Shown piece by piece: positions 1 to 8,137 of a DNA stretch of 43,565 bases. Numbering within the stretch: the stretch's first letter is position 1; every line of letters begins with the position of its first letter. Below the pieces are notes generated by a model, which did no database searches, was not told the DNA's origin, and saw nothing but the letters and a program-made list of their open reading frames with translations. Origin of the DNA: Prevotella disiens JCM 6334 = ATCC 29426 (GTDB taxonomy: Bacteria > Bacteroidota > Bacteroidia > Bacteroidales > Bacteroidaceae). The DNA is taken from assembly GCF_000613345.1 (NCBI RefSeq), contig NZ_BAIS01000019.1:1-43565 (forward strand), written 5' to 3'. Made by a program: the position numbers and the translations under genes.

Positions 1-88
1 CCCCTACAAAGTATCATAACTTGCCAGAAAGCAGCTATTTTGCACTTTGAAAAAGAACTTTTATGACCCGCCCTACACTCCAAAAAAA

Positions 89-598
89 ATGAAACGAAGC
101 GTTTTAACAATCCTCTTTATCATGATTGCCATATTGGGACATGCCCAATATGGCAATTATGTACAGTTATCGGCTTTAGATTTGCTGCAATATCAAATGC
201 AGAAAAACCGAAAGCAGATGACAACACCACCTTTCCGCCGCTACGGAATGAGGCGCATCAGAGCGTCAAAAATAATGGAAGACAACGACCCACGGCAGAT
301 ATGGGGGTGGCAAATTCACCCAAACGAAAACTATCAAACATCAGAACCACTCTACAAACTCTTCCAACGCAACAACTTAACAGCTATGGCGGTGGTCGAT
401 ACAAAGGAGGGGAAAACAGAAATCATCTTCTGGGATAAACTTTATTATCGCCGTTTTGCCCAGCAATTACGCACTATCGGCTTTGTAATGCGCAATACGC
501 CCCGTGCTACGAATATCTTAGAATTTAGAAAATTAGATGTTTCCGTAACCGTTGATGTCGAAATATGGTCGGATATTTACATTCTCACCGTGCAGTAG
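89..598 (+). CDS. Secreted hypothetical protein
   Basis: I do not recognise a family. Translation from the ATG at 89 gives about 169 residues beginning MKRSVLTILF, a hydrophobic run and a signal-peptide end at GHAQ, typical of exported Bacteroidota proteins. An upstream in-frame ATG at 47 would put a polar 14-residue extension before the signal peptide, so I prefer 89. The mature part is basic and aromatic-rich (FRRYGMRRIR near residue 53, YYRRFAQQL near 118) with alternating hydrophobic residues in the second half that suggest beta strands. It has no cysteine cluster or membrane helix after the signal. A dispersed palindromic repeat follows it at 636. Periplasmic or surface location is inferred from the signal only. 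Confidence 0.6.
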   Translation: MKRSVLTILFIMIAILGHAQYGNYVQLSALDLLQYQMQKNRKQMTTPPFRRYGMRRIRASKIMEDNDPRQIWGWQIHPNENYQTSEPLYKLFQRNNLTAMAVVDTKEGKTEIIFWDKLYYRRFAQQLRTIGFVMRNTPRATNILEFRKLDVSVTVDVEIWSDIYILTVQ

Positions 599-635
599 TT
601 GTGCGAATTGTTCGCAAATCCACTGCAAATTCTTT

Positions 636-660
636 GTAGGGGCGTGATTTATCACGTTCC
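636..660 (+). repeat. gtaggggc palindromic repeat, TGA/TCA core version
   Basis: A 25-base unit reading gtaggggc, then the self-complementary core GTGATTTATCAC, then gttcc (the flanks share one G at each junction). The same unit recurs at 43349-43373 and 43496-43520. A version with a different but equally self-complementary core occurs at 24681, 24761 (minus), 43281, 43402 (minus) and 43550 (minus). All copies are intergenic. Confidence 0.8.
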
Positions 661-919
661 GCCCAATCAAAAACGCCGTTATTCCATGTGCTTAATTCTC
701 AAAATTTGGTATTCGGAACAGAAAACGAGTTGTTGAGCTTGCGAAAAAATTCCGCCCTTACGCCGTTTCTCCACTATTTTTTTACGCTTTTCCACCATTA
801 TCCACCTAACTATCCGCTGTTTCCTACCGTTCTCCCCACGACTTGCTTCCATTTTCCATCACTTTCACCATGAAAAAGAGCAAGTACGACAAATCGAAAA
901 CATTTTGTCGCTTTTCTTT

Positions 920-947
920 TTTGTCTTATTTTTTTTTATTATCTTTG
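920..947 (+). promoter_or_regulatory. Promoter of the Rep_3 gene
   Basis: A -7 element TATCTTTG at 940-947 matches TAnnTTTG. A TTTG at 920-923 lies 16 bases upstream, shorter than the usual 19-21. Transcription would start near 954, leaving a leader of about 80 bases. Confidence 0.5.
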
Positions 948-1032
948 CAAGGATAACTCTCCAATAGCGTGTTTGATAGGGCGATAAGCTTTTTGCGGAG
1001 CGTTTTTCGACAGAAATAATACATTAATTTAT

Positions 1033-2193
1033 ATGGCAACGACAAAAAAGACGGCAAGCAAAACAACGAAAAAAGCAGCTTCGGCAACCAAAAAAGGGGC
1101 CAAAGCGAAGAAAGCTCCAGTAAAGCGTGGCATATCAAACGAACTCATTCCTATTGAAGAAGAAACATGGTTGTTGCAACCCATTGCCGTAACCATGATG
1201 CGACACGACTATTCGCTCATTCAAGTGCGTATACTTGTTTCTATTGTTGAGAGTTTACAATCGATTTTGCACGGCATTCTCAATAAAAAACGCAATCCCC
1301 AACTCGAAATTTTTAAGACCGATGAGTTGGACGAAGACGGACGAATGCCTATCAAATTGCCATTTAAAGAGTTGGGAGTAGACCCCAATCACTATCCGCA
1401 ACTGCGCAATTCGCTCAAAATGTTGGCCTCTATTCCTGTTGAAATTCCATACAAAACAAGCGAAGGACGCAAGTATACAAAGGCGACAAACCTATGCGAT
1501 GTTTACATTCCCGAGGACAGTTCTTACAATAAATACGCAATTTTGAAGCTCGACCAAACCGTTGCCGAACGTTTAGTGTCGTTAGATTTTGGCTACCATA
1601 GCCTGAATAAGCAAATCGTTTTCGCTTGTAAGAACCGCTATACCCAGCGCATTTACATGTTCATAGAGTCGTGGATTGACAAAGGACGCACCGTTATCAA
1701 GACCTTAGAATTCAGAAAAATGTTGCGATTGGAGAATAATTACAAGAAATTTTCCGACTTTTGTCGCCGTGTTCTTGACCCTGCGCAACAAGAATTGCAA
1801 GAGTTAGCCGACAAAGGATTGTGCGATTGCTACTTCGAATACGAAAAGAAATACGACCATGGACAGCGAGGCGGTGAGCCAGATGAATTGATTTTCAATA
1901 TCTTTAAGGCTAAAAACAAGATGGACGCACAACTGGAACAGATGAACGAAATGCAACGTCGCCACTTCCAACAGATGCTTGTCCACTATTTTGAGTTCAC
2001 TCAGGAGAATGCAAAAACCATGTCGGAGCGCATCACAGCGGAGATTTATCCGTTAGCAGCAGAGAAATTAATGGAATTGCGCAATCGATTTACTTCCATG
2101 ATAGTCAAGGATAAGGCGGCTTATACCTTTACAAGTCTTGACAAATTAATCAAGGAACACGAAGTGCCGAACACCATTGTCGAGGAAGTTTAA
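1033..2193 (+). CDS. Rep_3 family (RepB-like) replication initiator, chromosomal, with histone-like N-terminal tail
   Basis: 386 residues. Residues about 40-300 look like the Rep_3/RepB plasmid initiator fold of two winged helices: IPIEEETWLL, LIQVRILVSIVESLQ, KNRYTQRIYMFIESW and the second-domain RVLDPAQQEL. Proteins of this family bind iterons to start plasmid replication. Chromosomal members occur in Bacteroidota, and their role is not known to me. Residues 1-32 are almost only Lys, Ala, Thr and Ser (MATTKKTASKTTKKAASATK onward), like the tail of histone H1, and would bind DNA non-specifically. No partitioning, mobilization or toxin-antitoxin genes are adjacent and the neighbours are core genes, which argues against an integrated plasmid. 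It has its own promoter, and the DMP19 gene follows after 20 bases. Confidence 0.8.
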   Translation: MATTKKTASKTTKKAASATKKGAKAKKAPVKRGISNELIPIEEETWLLQPIAVTMMRHDYSLIQVRILVSIVESLQSILHGILNKKRNPQLEIFKTDELDEDGRMPIKLPFKELGVDPNHYPQLRNSLKMLASIPVEIPYKTSEGRKYTKATNLCDVYIPEDSSYNKYAILKLDQTVAERLVSLDFGYHSLNKQIVFACKNRYTQRIYMFIESWIDKGRTVIKTLEFRKMLRLENNYKKFSDFCRRVLDPAQQELQELADKGLCDCYFEYEKKYDHGQRGGEPDELIFNIFKAKNKMDAQLEQMNEMQRRHFQQMLVHYFEFTQENAKTMSERITAEIYPLAAEKLMELRNRFTSMIVKDKAAYTFTSLDKLIKEHEVPNTIVEEV

Positions 2194-2213
2194 CGCTGAA
2201 ACGTGAAAAGAAA

Positions 2214-2752
2214 ATGTCTATTTCACAACTTAAAAACAAAGAAATGATAGAAATAAAGATAAAAGATGCAACTTTGCAACAAGCTGCCCAAGAGGGATTA
2301 GACGCTTTGTACAAGTTTTTATTGACGCTATTAACGAGGCAATTGGCGGACAACTCACCCAAGAGAATATGCAAGAACTCACGCCCGACCAAATAACGTT
2401 GCTCGGTTGGAGCTATTTGCACGAAGAAGTTATGGACGGTGGTTACGTACAGCTGATACATAATGGTTACGGAGCTTTTATTTTCAAGAACCCTTTCGCC
2501 GTGGCGATGCGCAATTGGGGCTTGACCGATTTGTATTCGCACATCAGAAAAGCCAAGAAAGCCTACGAAAAATACCACGAACAAATAGAAAAGGAAATGT
2601 CGGACGACGACTTTATGGCACTTTATGAGCAGATGCCTGAGTTCGATGAGGTGGACGATGATTTCATTGTCAATGAAGAATTATGGACAAACGAGGTGGC
2701 TCAATACATTGACGACCACATTAACGATTTTGTTACAATAGAAAATGAATAA
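2214..2752 (+). CDS. DMP19 family protein (DUF4375), frame broken by one missing base
   Basis: Two frames join to one protein of about 179 residues. The first carries [18 protein letters not shown] and DALYK. After one added base near 2315 (for example AAG GTT for AAGTT) the second reads [14 protein letters not shown], then [31 protein letters not shown] and NPFA, typical of DMP19/DUF4375 proteins. The fold is that of a DNA-mimic protein known from Neisseria, but in Bacteroidota the function is unknown. The second half is very acidic ([19 protein letters not shown]), which fits a DNA-mimic surface. The start may instead be the ATG at 2244. Its end overlaps smpB by 8 bases, so translation is probably coupled. 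The break is most likely a sequence error, because both halves keep clean coding sequence. Confidence 0.7.
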
Positions 2753-3224
2753 AGAAGAACAAGAATTACGCAAGAAGTCGCCCGTGCAAATACGCAACAA
2801 AAAGGCTTCTTTCGAATATTATTTTATTGATACTTATACGGCAGGAATTGTCTTAACGGGTACTGAAATCAAGTCTATTAGGGCGGGAAAGGCATCGTTG
2901 GTTGATACGTTTTGCTTCATCAATAAAGGTGAAATGTGGGTTGAGAACATGAATATCTCCCCTTATTTCTATGGCTCTTATTCTAATCACGAGGCAAGAA
3001 GAAAGCGTAAATTGTTGCTCAATAAGCGTGAAATCAAGCGATTGGAAGAAGAATCGAAAACGCCAGGCTACACCATTGTGCCGACACTTGTATTCATCGA
3101 CGACAAAGGACATGCCAAAGTGGACATTGCACTCTGCCGAGGTAAGAAAGAATATGATAAGCGTCAGACACTCAAGGAGAAAGAAGACAGGCGCGAAATG
3201 GACAGAGCTATCAAAAATTACTAA
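2745..3224 (+). CDS. smpB: SsrA-binding protein SmpB
   Basis: 159 residues, normal length. SmpB binds the tRNA-like end of tmRNA and brings it to stalled ribosomes for trans-translation. Recognisable segments are [43 protein letters not shown] with [18 protein letters not shown], and the basic C-terminal tail [19 protein letters not shown], which becomes helical in the decoding centre. The ATG overlaps the end of the DMP19 gene. No tmRNA gene lies in this window. The following gene starts 102 bases on without a clear promoter, so read-through is possible. Confidence 0.96.
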   Translation: MNKEEQELRKKSPVQIRNKKASFEYYFIDTYTAGIVLTGTEIKSIRAGKASLVDTFCFINKGEMWVENMNISPYFYGSYSNHEARRKRKLLLNKREIKRLEEESKTPGYTIVPTLVFIDDKGHAKVDIALCRGKKEYDKRQTLKEKEDRREMDRAIKNY

Positions 3225-3326
3225 ACGAAACGCCGACAGGGTGGGGGAAATGACGTTGTGAAACCCCTTGTTGGAATATCTAATTCGTTAAAAAAGAAAG
3301 CGATTTGAACGCTTCGCACAAAGAAT

Positions 3327-4409
3327 ATGACAATGAAGAAATTGCAACAAATCCTCATGTTAGCACTTTGTCTGCTCGTTTTGATGGTGGCTGCCGTGCA
3401 ACGCGACGGAAAAGTGTGGGGAAAAGACTTTAAAGACTTATTCAATGATAAGCCAAAGACTGCTAAAATAGAAACATTGCGCACCTTAGAAGACGGCACT
3501 ATCGTGGTGAATACCACCGATTTAGGCAACAAAATTGTGGGTTATGCAGGCACGGTGCCGTTGGAAATCTATATCAACAATGGCAAAATCACGCAAGTGA
3601 AATCGCTGAAGAATACCGAAACGCCCGATTTCTTCCAAGAAGCCGCTTCGTTGTTGTCTTCATGGAACGGCAAAACAGTAGATGAGGCTTTGAAAATGCG
3701 TGTCGATGCCGTCAGTGGGGCTACCTATTCATCGAAAGCCATTATCAAAAACCTCCACCTTGGATTGGCTTATTATGATAAAAAAGCAGCAAAAGAAGAG
3801 CAAGTAACCTTTCAATCGCTTGATTTTAAAGTATATATGGGCTTAGCAGTGGTATTGTTAGCCGCCATTCTTCCCCTCTTTTTCAAAAACAAATACTATC
3901 GTTTGGCACAAATGTTGCTCAACGTTTTGGTCTTAGGATTTGGTTGTGGTACCTTCCTTTCATGGTCGTTGTTCATCAATTATCTATCGAGTGGCATTTA
4001 TTTTTGGGCTTCCCTCATTCCGATAGTCATGCTTGTAACCGCTTTTATCTACCCACTTTTTGGAAAAAAGAATTATTATTGCAACCATGTTTGCCCTTGT
4101 GGTTCCTTACAAGATTTGCTATCGAAAACAAAAGTCAAGAAATGGCGTCTATCACCATTGACTACCAAAGTTTTACGCACCTTTCGTTCGTTGCTTTTCT
4201 TGGGTCTTTTGGTGGTAACTTTAAGCGGAATTTATTTGGAATGGATAGACTACGAAGTTTTTTCAGCCTTCCTTTTCACCTCCGCTTCTTACATTGTGCT
4301 TGCTCTTGGCATCGTTGTTGTCGTGCTTTCCCTCTTCATTCCCCGCCCTTATTGTCGCTTTGTTTGCCCAACAGGGTGTCTTTTGCGCATGGCAGAGGGC
4401 AGAAAATAA
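3327..4409 (+). CDS. Membrane FMN-binding domain / NapH-like iron-sulfur fusion protein
   Basis: 360 residues. An N-terminal anchor (about 5-24) is followed by an extracytoplasmic FMN_bind domain at about 60-150 with DAVSGATYSS at 127-136. The SGAT threonine (T133) is the kind of residue to which ApbE attaches FMN through phosphate. Then come about five membrane helices (170-190, 197-215, 223-243, 285-303, 313-340) and two cytoplasmic CxxxCP motifs, CNHVCPCGSLQ at 252-262 and CRFVCPTGC at 343-351, as in NapH/NosR. The protein ends nine residues after the second motif and has no ferredoxin domain. The inferred role is moving electrons across the membrane between a quinol or ferredoxin pool and an external acceptor. 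The partner is not in the window. The start could be the second Met at 3333. A terminator follows at 4435. Confidence 0.85.
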   Translation: MTMKKLQQILMLALCLLVLMVAAVQRDGKVWGKDFKDLFNDKPKTAKIETLRTLEDGTIVVNTTDLGNKIVGYAGTVPLEIYINNGKITQVKSLKNTETPDFFQEAASLLSSWNGKTVDEALKMRVDAVSGATYSSKAIIKNLHLGLAYYDKKAAKEEQVTFQSLDFKVYMGLAVVLLAAILPLFFKNKYYRLAQMLLNVLVLGFGCGTFLSWSLFINYLSSGIYFWASLIPIVMLVTAFIYPLFGKKNYYCNHVCPCGSLQDLLSKTKVKKWRLSPLTTKVLRTFRSLLFLGLLVVTLSGIYLEWIDYEVFSAFLFTSASYIVLALGIVVVVLSLFIPRPYCRFVCPTGCLLRMAEGRK

Positions 4410-4434
4410 TTTTTCTTGTGTCAGTTAAAAAATT

Positions 4435-4500
4435 AAAGCGTTTGTTTTGCACTGCAAAATAGACGCTTTTTTTCTTTTGAAAATAGGCTGTTTTTTAAAA
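4435..4500. terminator. Terminator hairpin between convergent genes, related to the 22-nt repeat
   Basis: AAAGCGT at 4435-4441 pairs with ACGCTTT at 4462-4468, and GTTTTGC at 4444-4450 with GCAAAA at 4454-4459, followed by a T run. A further aaaataggctgtttttt unit (4480-4497) resembles the cores of the dispersed 22-nt-period element but is spaced at about 24 bases. It sits between the FMN-binding gene and crcB, which converge. Confidence 0.65.
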
Positions 4501-4543
4501 AAGTAAAAGGTTGTAAGTCGGCAAACAATTTGCGAATGATTTG

Positions 4544-4933
4544 TTAGCAACGATGAAAATTAGAAAACTCGTGCCAATTGTTGTCCAATAATGAGGCAAC
4601 AAAGCCGAGAACGAGGCTTGCGAGCGTGTAGAGTAGGGCAGTGGTAGGCATTCCGTCCTTCATCATCGCAGCGTTTTCGTTCATAAAAGTTGAAAAGGTG
4701 GTGAATCCGCCGCAAAAACCTGTTGTAAGCAGCAGGCGAGTGTTAGGTGTTAGCCAATTATTCATCGATAGCGAAGAAATAAAACCTATGATGAAGCAGC
4801 CTAAAACATTGACAGTGAAAGTGCCAAACGGAAAGGTTGAGTTGCATGAAACGGCTAAAAGGCGAGATACAAGAAAACGCAATCCCCCACCAAAGAAACT
4901 ACCAAAACCTACAAGCAAAAAGTCTTTGAACAT
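4544..4933 (-). CDS. crcB: Fluoride channel CrcB (Fluc)
   Basis: 129 residues, usual length for a Fluc subunit. These small four-helix proteins form antiparallel dimers that let fluoride leave the cell. Seen here: the glycine-rich start GSFFGGGLRFLVSRLL, PFGTFTVNVLGCFIIGF with the polar-track Asn, and the diagnostic GFCGGFTTFSTFMNE with the two pore phenylalanines and the Thr-Phe-Ser-Thr break. It is a single gene, so the channel is a homodimer. A promoter -7 box lies only 13 bases from the ATG, leaving no room for the fluoride riboswitch that often precedes crcB in other phyla. Confidence 0.95.
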   Translation of the reverse strand: MFKDFLLVGFGSFFGGGLRFLVSRLLAVSCNSTFPFGTFTVNVLGCFIIGFISSLSMNNWLTPNTRLLLTTGFCGGFTTFSTFMNENAAMMKDGMPTTALLYTLASLVLGFVASLLDNNWHEFSNFHRC

Positions 4934-4946
4934 ATTTTTTTGTGGA

Positions 4947-4954
4947 CAAAGTTA
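4947..4954 (-). promoter_or_regulatory. crcB promoter -7 element
   Basis: TAACTTTG on the minus strand, 13 bases from the crcB ATG, giving a leader of only a few bases. Confidence 0.5.
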
Positions 4955-5006
4955 CGAATTATGCAATTAAAAAACGAACACCCACTTAAATTAAAAAGAA
5001 AAATAG

Positions 5007-5014
5007 TAACTTTG
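5007..5014 (+). promoter_or_regulatory. mutS2 promoter -7 element
   Basis: TAACTTTG matches TAnnTTTG. Transcription from about 5021 would give a leader of roughly 220 bases containing the long inverted repeat at 5069-5173. No clear -33 TTTG is present. Confidence 0.45.
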
Positions 5015-5068
5015 TAGTGGCTTTTTGGCTTGAAGGCTTTGAGGGGCTTTGAGGAATTTGAGGAAGAA

Positions 5069-5173
5069 TCGGACGGGTCGGATTGTCAGACAAGTCAGAC
5101 GTGGGGAGAGTGTTAGGGGCTTTTTAGCAAAGTCGAACAAGTCTGATTCGTCTGACCTGTCCGACTCGTCCGA
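5069..5173 (+). repeat. Long imperfect inverted repeat in the mutS2 leader
   Basis: Arms at 5069-5100 (32 bases) and 5141-5173 (33 bases) are complementary over most of their length with a 40-base loop. Each arm is itself built from short gtcGGAC / gtcAGAC words (tcggacgggtcggattg, gtcagacaagtcagac). Just before it, ctttgagg/atttgagg words repeat at 5038-5064. The RNA would fold into a long hairpin between the promoter and the mutS2 start. Confidence 0.7.
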
Positions 5174-5241
5174 AAAAAACTAACTCGTCTAAAAAAAATA
5201 TCCCCCCTCAGGCTTACTACAATGAATATTGAGAAAAAAAG

Positions 5242-7874
5242 ATGATATATCCCAACAATTTTGAGCAGAAAATAGGTTTCAACGAGATACGCACTTTGTT
5301 GCGCGAACGCTGTCTTTCAACGCTTGGCAAGGAACAAGTAGACCTTATGGAGTTCTCTACCGACACTGAACAAGTGAACCGTTGGTTGGCTGAAGTTCGT
5401 GAATTTCGGCTGATTCAAGAGGGTACAGAGCCATTTCCGTTAGACAATGTTTTTGATGTTCGTGAAAGTGTGGCACGCATTCGCCTTGAAGGAACCTACA
5501 TGGAGGAGGGCGAACTTTTCGATTTGAAGCGTTCCATGGAAACCATTATTGCCGTTGTGCGCTTTCTTAGCATGGGCGATGAATTGCCAAATGGTGATAT
5601 AAATCATACTTACCCAGCACTTTATGCGCTTTCCGACGGTGTGGCTACGTTCCCTTTATTGGTGCAACGCATCAGTCAGATAATTGATAAATTTGGCAAA
5701 ATGCGTGATACAGCTTCGCCCGATTTGCTCCAAATTCGCCGTGAATTGGCTCGTATGGAAGGCAGCATATCCCGTACTTTGAACAGTATCTTGCGTTTAG
5801 CTCAAAGCGAGGGTGTTGTTGAGCGTGATGTAACCCCAACTTTGCGTGATGGACGACTGGTAATTCCTGTTGCTCCAGGCATGAAGCGCAAGATTTCGGG
5901 CATTGTTCACGATGAAAGTGCCACAGGAAAAACTGTTTTTATCGAACCTACTGAGGTGGTGGAAGCCAACAATAAAGTGCGTGAATTGGAGAACGAAGAG
6001 CGCAAAGAAATCATTCGCATCTTGCGAGAGTTTGCCAAACAAGTGCGCCCCAATGTGCGTGAAATTCTCGATTCTTACCATTTTCTTGCACTGATTGATT
6101 TTGTTCGTGCCAAAGCGGAGTTGGCTCGCACGTTCAAAGCGATAGAACCCAAAGTGGGAGCAGAACCTCACGTCGATTTTATTCGTGCCATTCACCCTCT
6201 TTTGCAGCTTTCGTTAAGCCGAAAACAGCGTACTGCGGAAAATAATGATGTTCCTTTGGCAGTCGTACCATTGGATATTCAAATCACAAAAGAGAAGCGT
6301 TTGCTCATTATTTCGGGACCGAATGCAGGCGGAAAGTCGGTTTGTTTGAAGACAATCGGACTACTTCAATACATGCTTCAATGCGGTTTGTCAATCCCTG
6401 TTGATGAGCGTTCTATGGTAGGAATGTTCAAAAACTTGATGATTGACATAGGTGACGAACAAAGTATTGAGAACGATTTGAGTACCTACTCATCGCATTT
6501 GATGAACATGAAGAACATGATGAAGCAAGCCAACCCCTATACGCTCATTTTAATTGATGAGTTTGGAACAGGAACGGAGCCACAAATTGGTGGTGCGATT
6601 GCCGAATCGGTATTGAAACAATTTTGGAAAAAGCAAGCGTGGGCAGTCATTACCACCCACTATCAGAACCTAAAACATTTTGCCGAAGACCATAAGGGAG
6701 TGGCAAATGGTGCAATGCTTTACGACAGACACGAGATGCGCCCACTTTTTCAGTTGGCAATTGGTCGCCAGGTAGTTCGTTTGCCATAGAAATAGCTCGC
6801 AAAACGGGTATTCCAGAGGAGGTAATTAGCGATGCTTCCGAGATTGTTGGCTCAGATTACATACAGAGCGACAAGTATTTACAAGATATTGTTCGTGACA
6901 AACGTTATTGGGAAGCCAAGCGACAAACTGTGCATGGACACGAGAAAGAATTGGAGCGCACCATCGCTAAATACGAAAAAGAAATAGAGGAGTTGCGCCA
7001 AAGTCGAAAGGAAATTATCAAAAAAGCGAAAGCCGAAGCCGAAGAAATCATACGAGAGAGCAATAAGCGCATTGAAAACGTGATTCGTGAGATACGCCAA
7101 CAGCAAGCCGAAAAGGAGGCAACGAAGCGTTTGCGCCAAGAATTAGCCGAATATGAGGAAGCGATGCTCAACGATTCGGTCGCTCAATTGAACGAAAAAA
7201 ACAAAGCCAAGGCTAAGAAACCTGCCAACAAAGCAGCGATGCGTGAGGGTGGACTCATGACAGACGAGGAGCTGAAAGCCAAGATTGAGAAAATAAAAAA
7301 TCGTAAGGAACGCCACGAACGTCATGTAAAGGAGAAGGAAGAGCGCAAGCAAACGGCTGCCGAATCGTTGAAAGCAGCGACAGAAAAGCGTGCTAAGAAT
7401 CGTCCAATTGGCAATGGCGACACTGTACGCATAAAAGGTTTAACGTCAGTGGGTAAGGTTGAAACCACAGACGGAAAGCAAGCCACTGTGATTTTTGGTG
7501 GAATGCGTACTAAAATGGCTGTTTCACGATTGGAACATGTGGACACTGCAACGATAGAAGAAACCAAAAAACAATTTCAAGCCTACAATTACAGTCGCCA
7601 AACACGTGAAACGATTGACCAACACCGTAGTCAATTTAAACAAGAACTTGATGTGCGTGGTATGAGAACCGATGAAGCGTTGAATCAAGTGCAATATTTC
7701 ATTGACGATGCTATCCTCGTGGGTGCCAGTCAAGTACGCATTTTACATGGCAAAGGAAATGGAATTTTGCGCACCATGATTCGTCAGTTCCTCCATTCCA
7801 TTCCTAATGTTACGAATTGTCGTGATGAACATGTCCAATTTGGTGGTGCTGGTATCACGGTGGTGGAGTTGTAA
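5242..7874 (+). CDS. mutS2: Endonuclease MutS2, frame broken by one missing base
   Basis: With one C restored near 6768 the gene encodes about 877 residues, a little longer than most MutS2. It has the MutS core/lever region, the ATPase with Walker A GPNAGGKSVCLKTIGL (about 360), the STYSSHL segment, Walker B LILIDEFGTGTEP (about 435) and ITTHYQNLKHFA. The break comes in LAIGRPGSS, followed by FAIEIARKTGIPEEVI, a long charged coiled coil (about 560-720), a KOW-like GDTVRIKGLTSVGKV and a C-terminal Smr nuclease domain with LDVRGMRTDEAL (about 803) and ILHGKGNGIL (about 834). MutS2 has no mismatch role. It suppresses recombination, and in Firmicutes it also splits collided ribosomes. It stands alone behind a structured leader. 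Confidence 0.9.
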
Positions 7875-8137
7875 TAATCCCACATTGACGCTTTCGCAAC
7901 TTAATGTATTCACTTTAAAAATCAGCACCTTATCCTATTTTTTTTGAAATAGGCTGTTTTTCATCTTAAAACCGCCTGTTTTGAATTGCAAAACAGGCTG
8001 TTTTGGGAAATAAGTCATTTATGCTGAATTAACGATGACTGCAATTGATTTCCATTTCATATATAAAAAAGAAGAAGGGAATAAGCCTAAGCATACCTAT
8101 CCCCTTTATTCTTGCGTTTTATTTTAATCGTGTGTTT
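7875..8137. other. Intergenic region between convergent genes
   Basis: Between the convergent mutS2 and beta-barrel genes. It contains the 22-nt-period palindromic element at 7947-8005, which probably also terminates transcription. I see nothing else; the open frame at 8045-8239 is antisense to the barrel gene. Confidence 0.5.
7947..8005. repeat. 22-nt-period triple palindrome element
   Basis: Three cores: aaataggctgttttt, aaaaccgcctgtttt and CAAAACAGGCTGTTTTG. Their centres start at 7952, 7974 and 7996, exactly 22 bases apart, with variable spacers (catctt, gaattg). Cores two and three form a 10-bp stem (GCCTGTTTTG/CAAAACAGGC) with a 5-base loop. It lies 73 bases after the mutS2 stop. Confidence 0.8.

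Larger units (their letters stand above)
599..1032. other. Intergenic region before the Rep_3 gene
   Basis: This 434-base gap has no convincing gene. It holds a copy of the gtaggggc palindromic repeat at 636-660. From about 755 to 870 the plus strand is strongly pyrimidine-rich with repeated TCCAC/CCATT words, one of them within a DnaA-box-like TTATCCACC near 798. A 7-base inverted repeat (CGACAAA/TTTGTCG) lies at 888-910 and the promoter of the next gene at 920-947. An open frame at 688-873 is dominated by Pro, Phe, Leu and His and looks non-coding. Confidence 0.5.

Noticed and set aside
688..873. Open frame of 61 codons
   Set aside because: The composition is Pro/Phe/Leu/His from a pyrimidine tract, with no promoter or family resemblance.
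2313..2325. Programmed -1 frameshift in the DMP19 gene
   Set aside because: AAG TTT TTA is not a proper slippery heptamer, and seven similar breaks elsewhere lack slippery sites, so sequence error is simpler.
1033..3224. Integrated plasmid around the Rep_3 gene
   Set aside because: The neighbours are core genes, with no partition, mobilization or integrase genes and no flanking repeats.
3903..3919. Excellent sigma-54 consensus match (TTGGCACA-N4-TTGCT)
   Set aside because: It lies inside the coding sequence of the FMN-binding protein, in a Leu-Ala-Gln-Met-Leu-Leu stretch, with no gene start nearby. Taken as chance.
4934..5006. Fluoride riboswitch before crcB
   Set aside because: A promoter box lies 13 bases from the ATG, and no riboswitch-like pairing was seen upstream.
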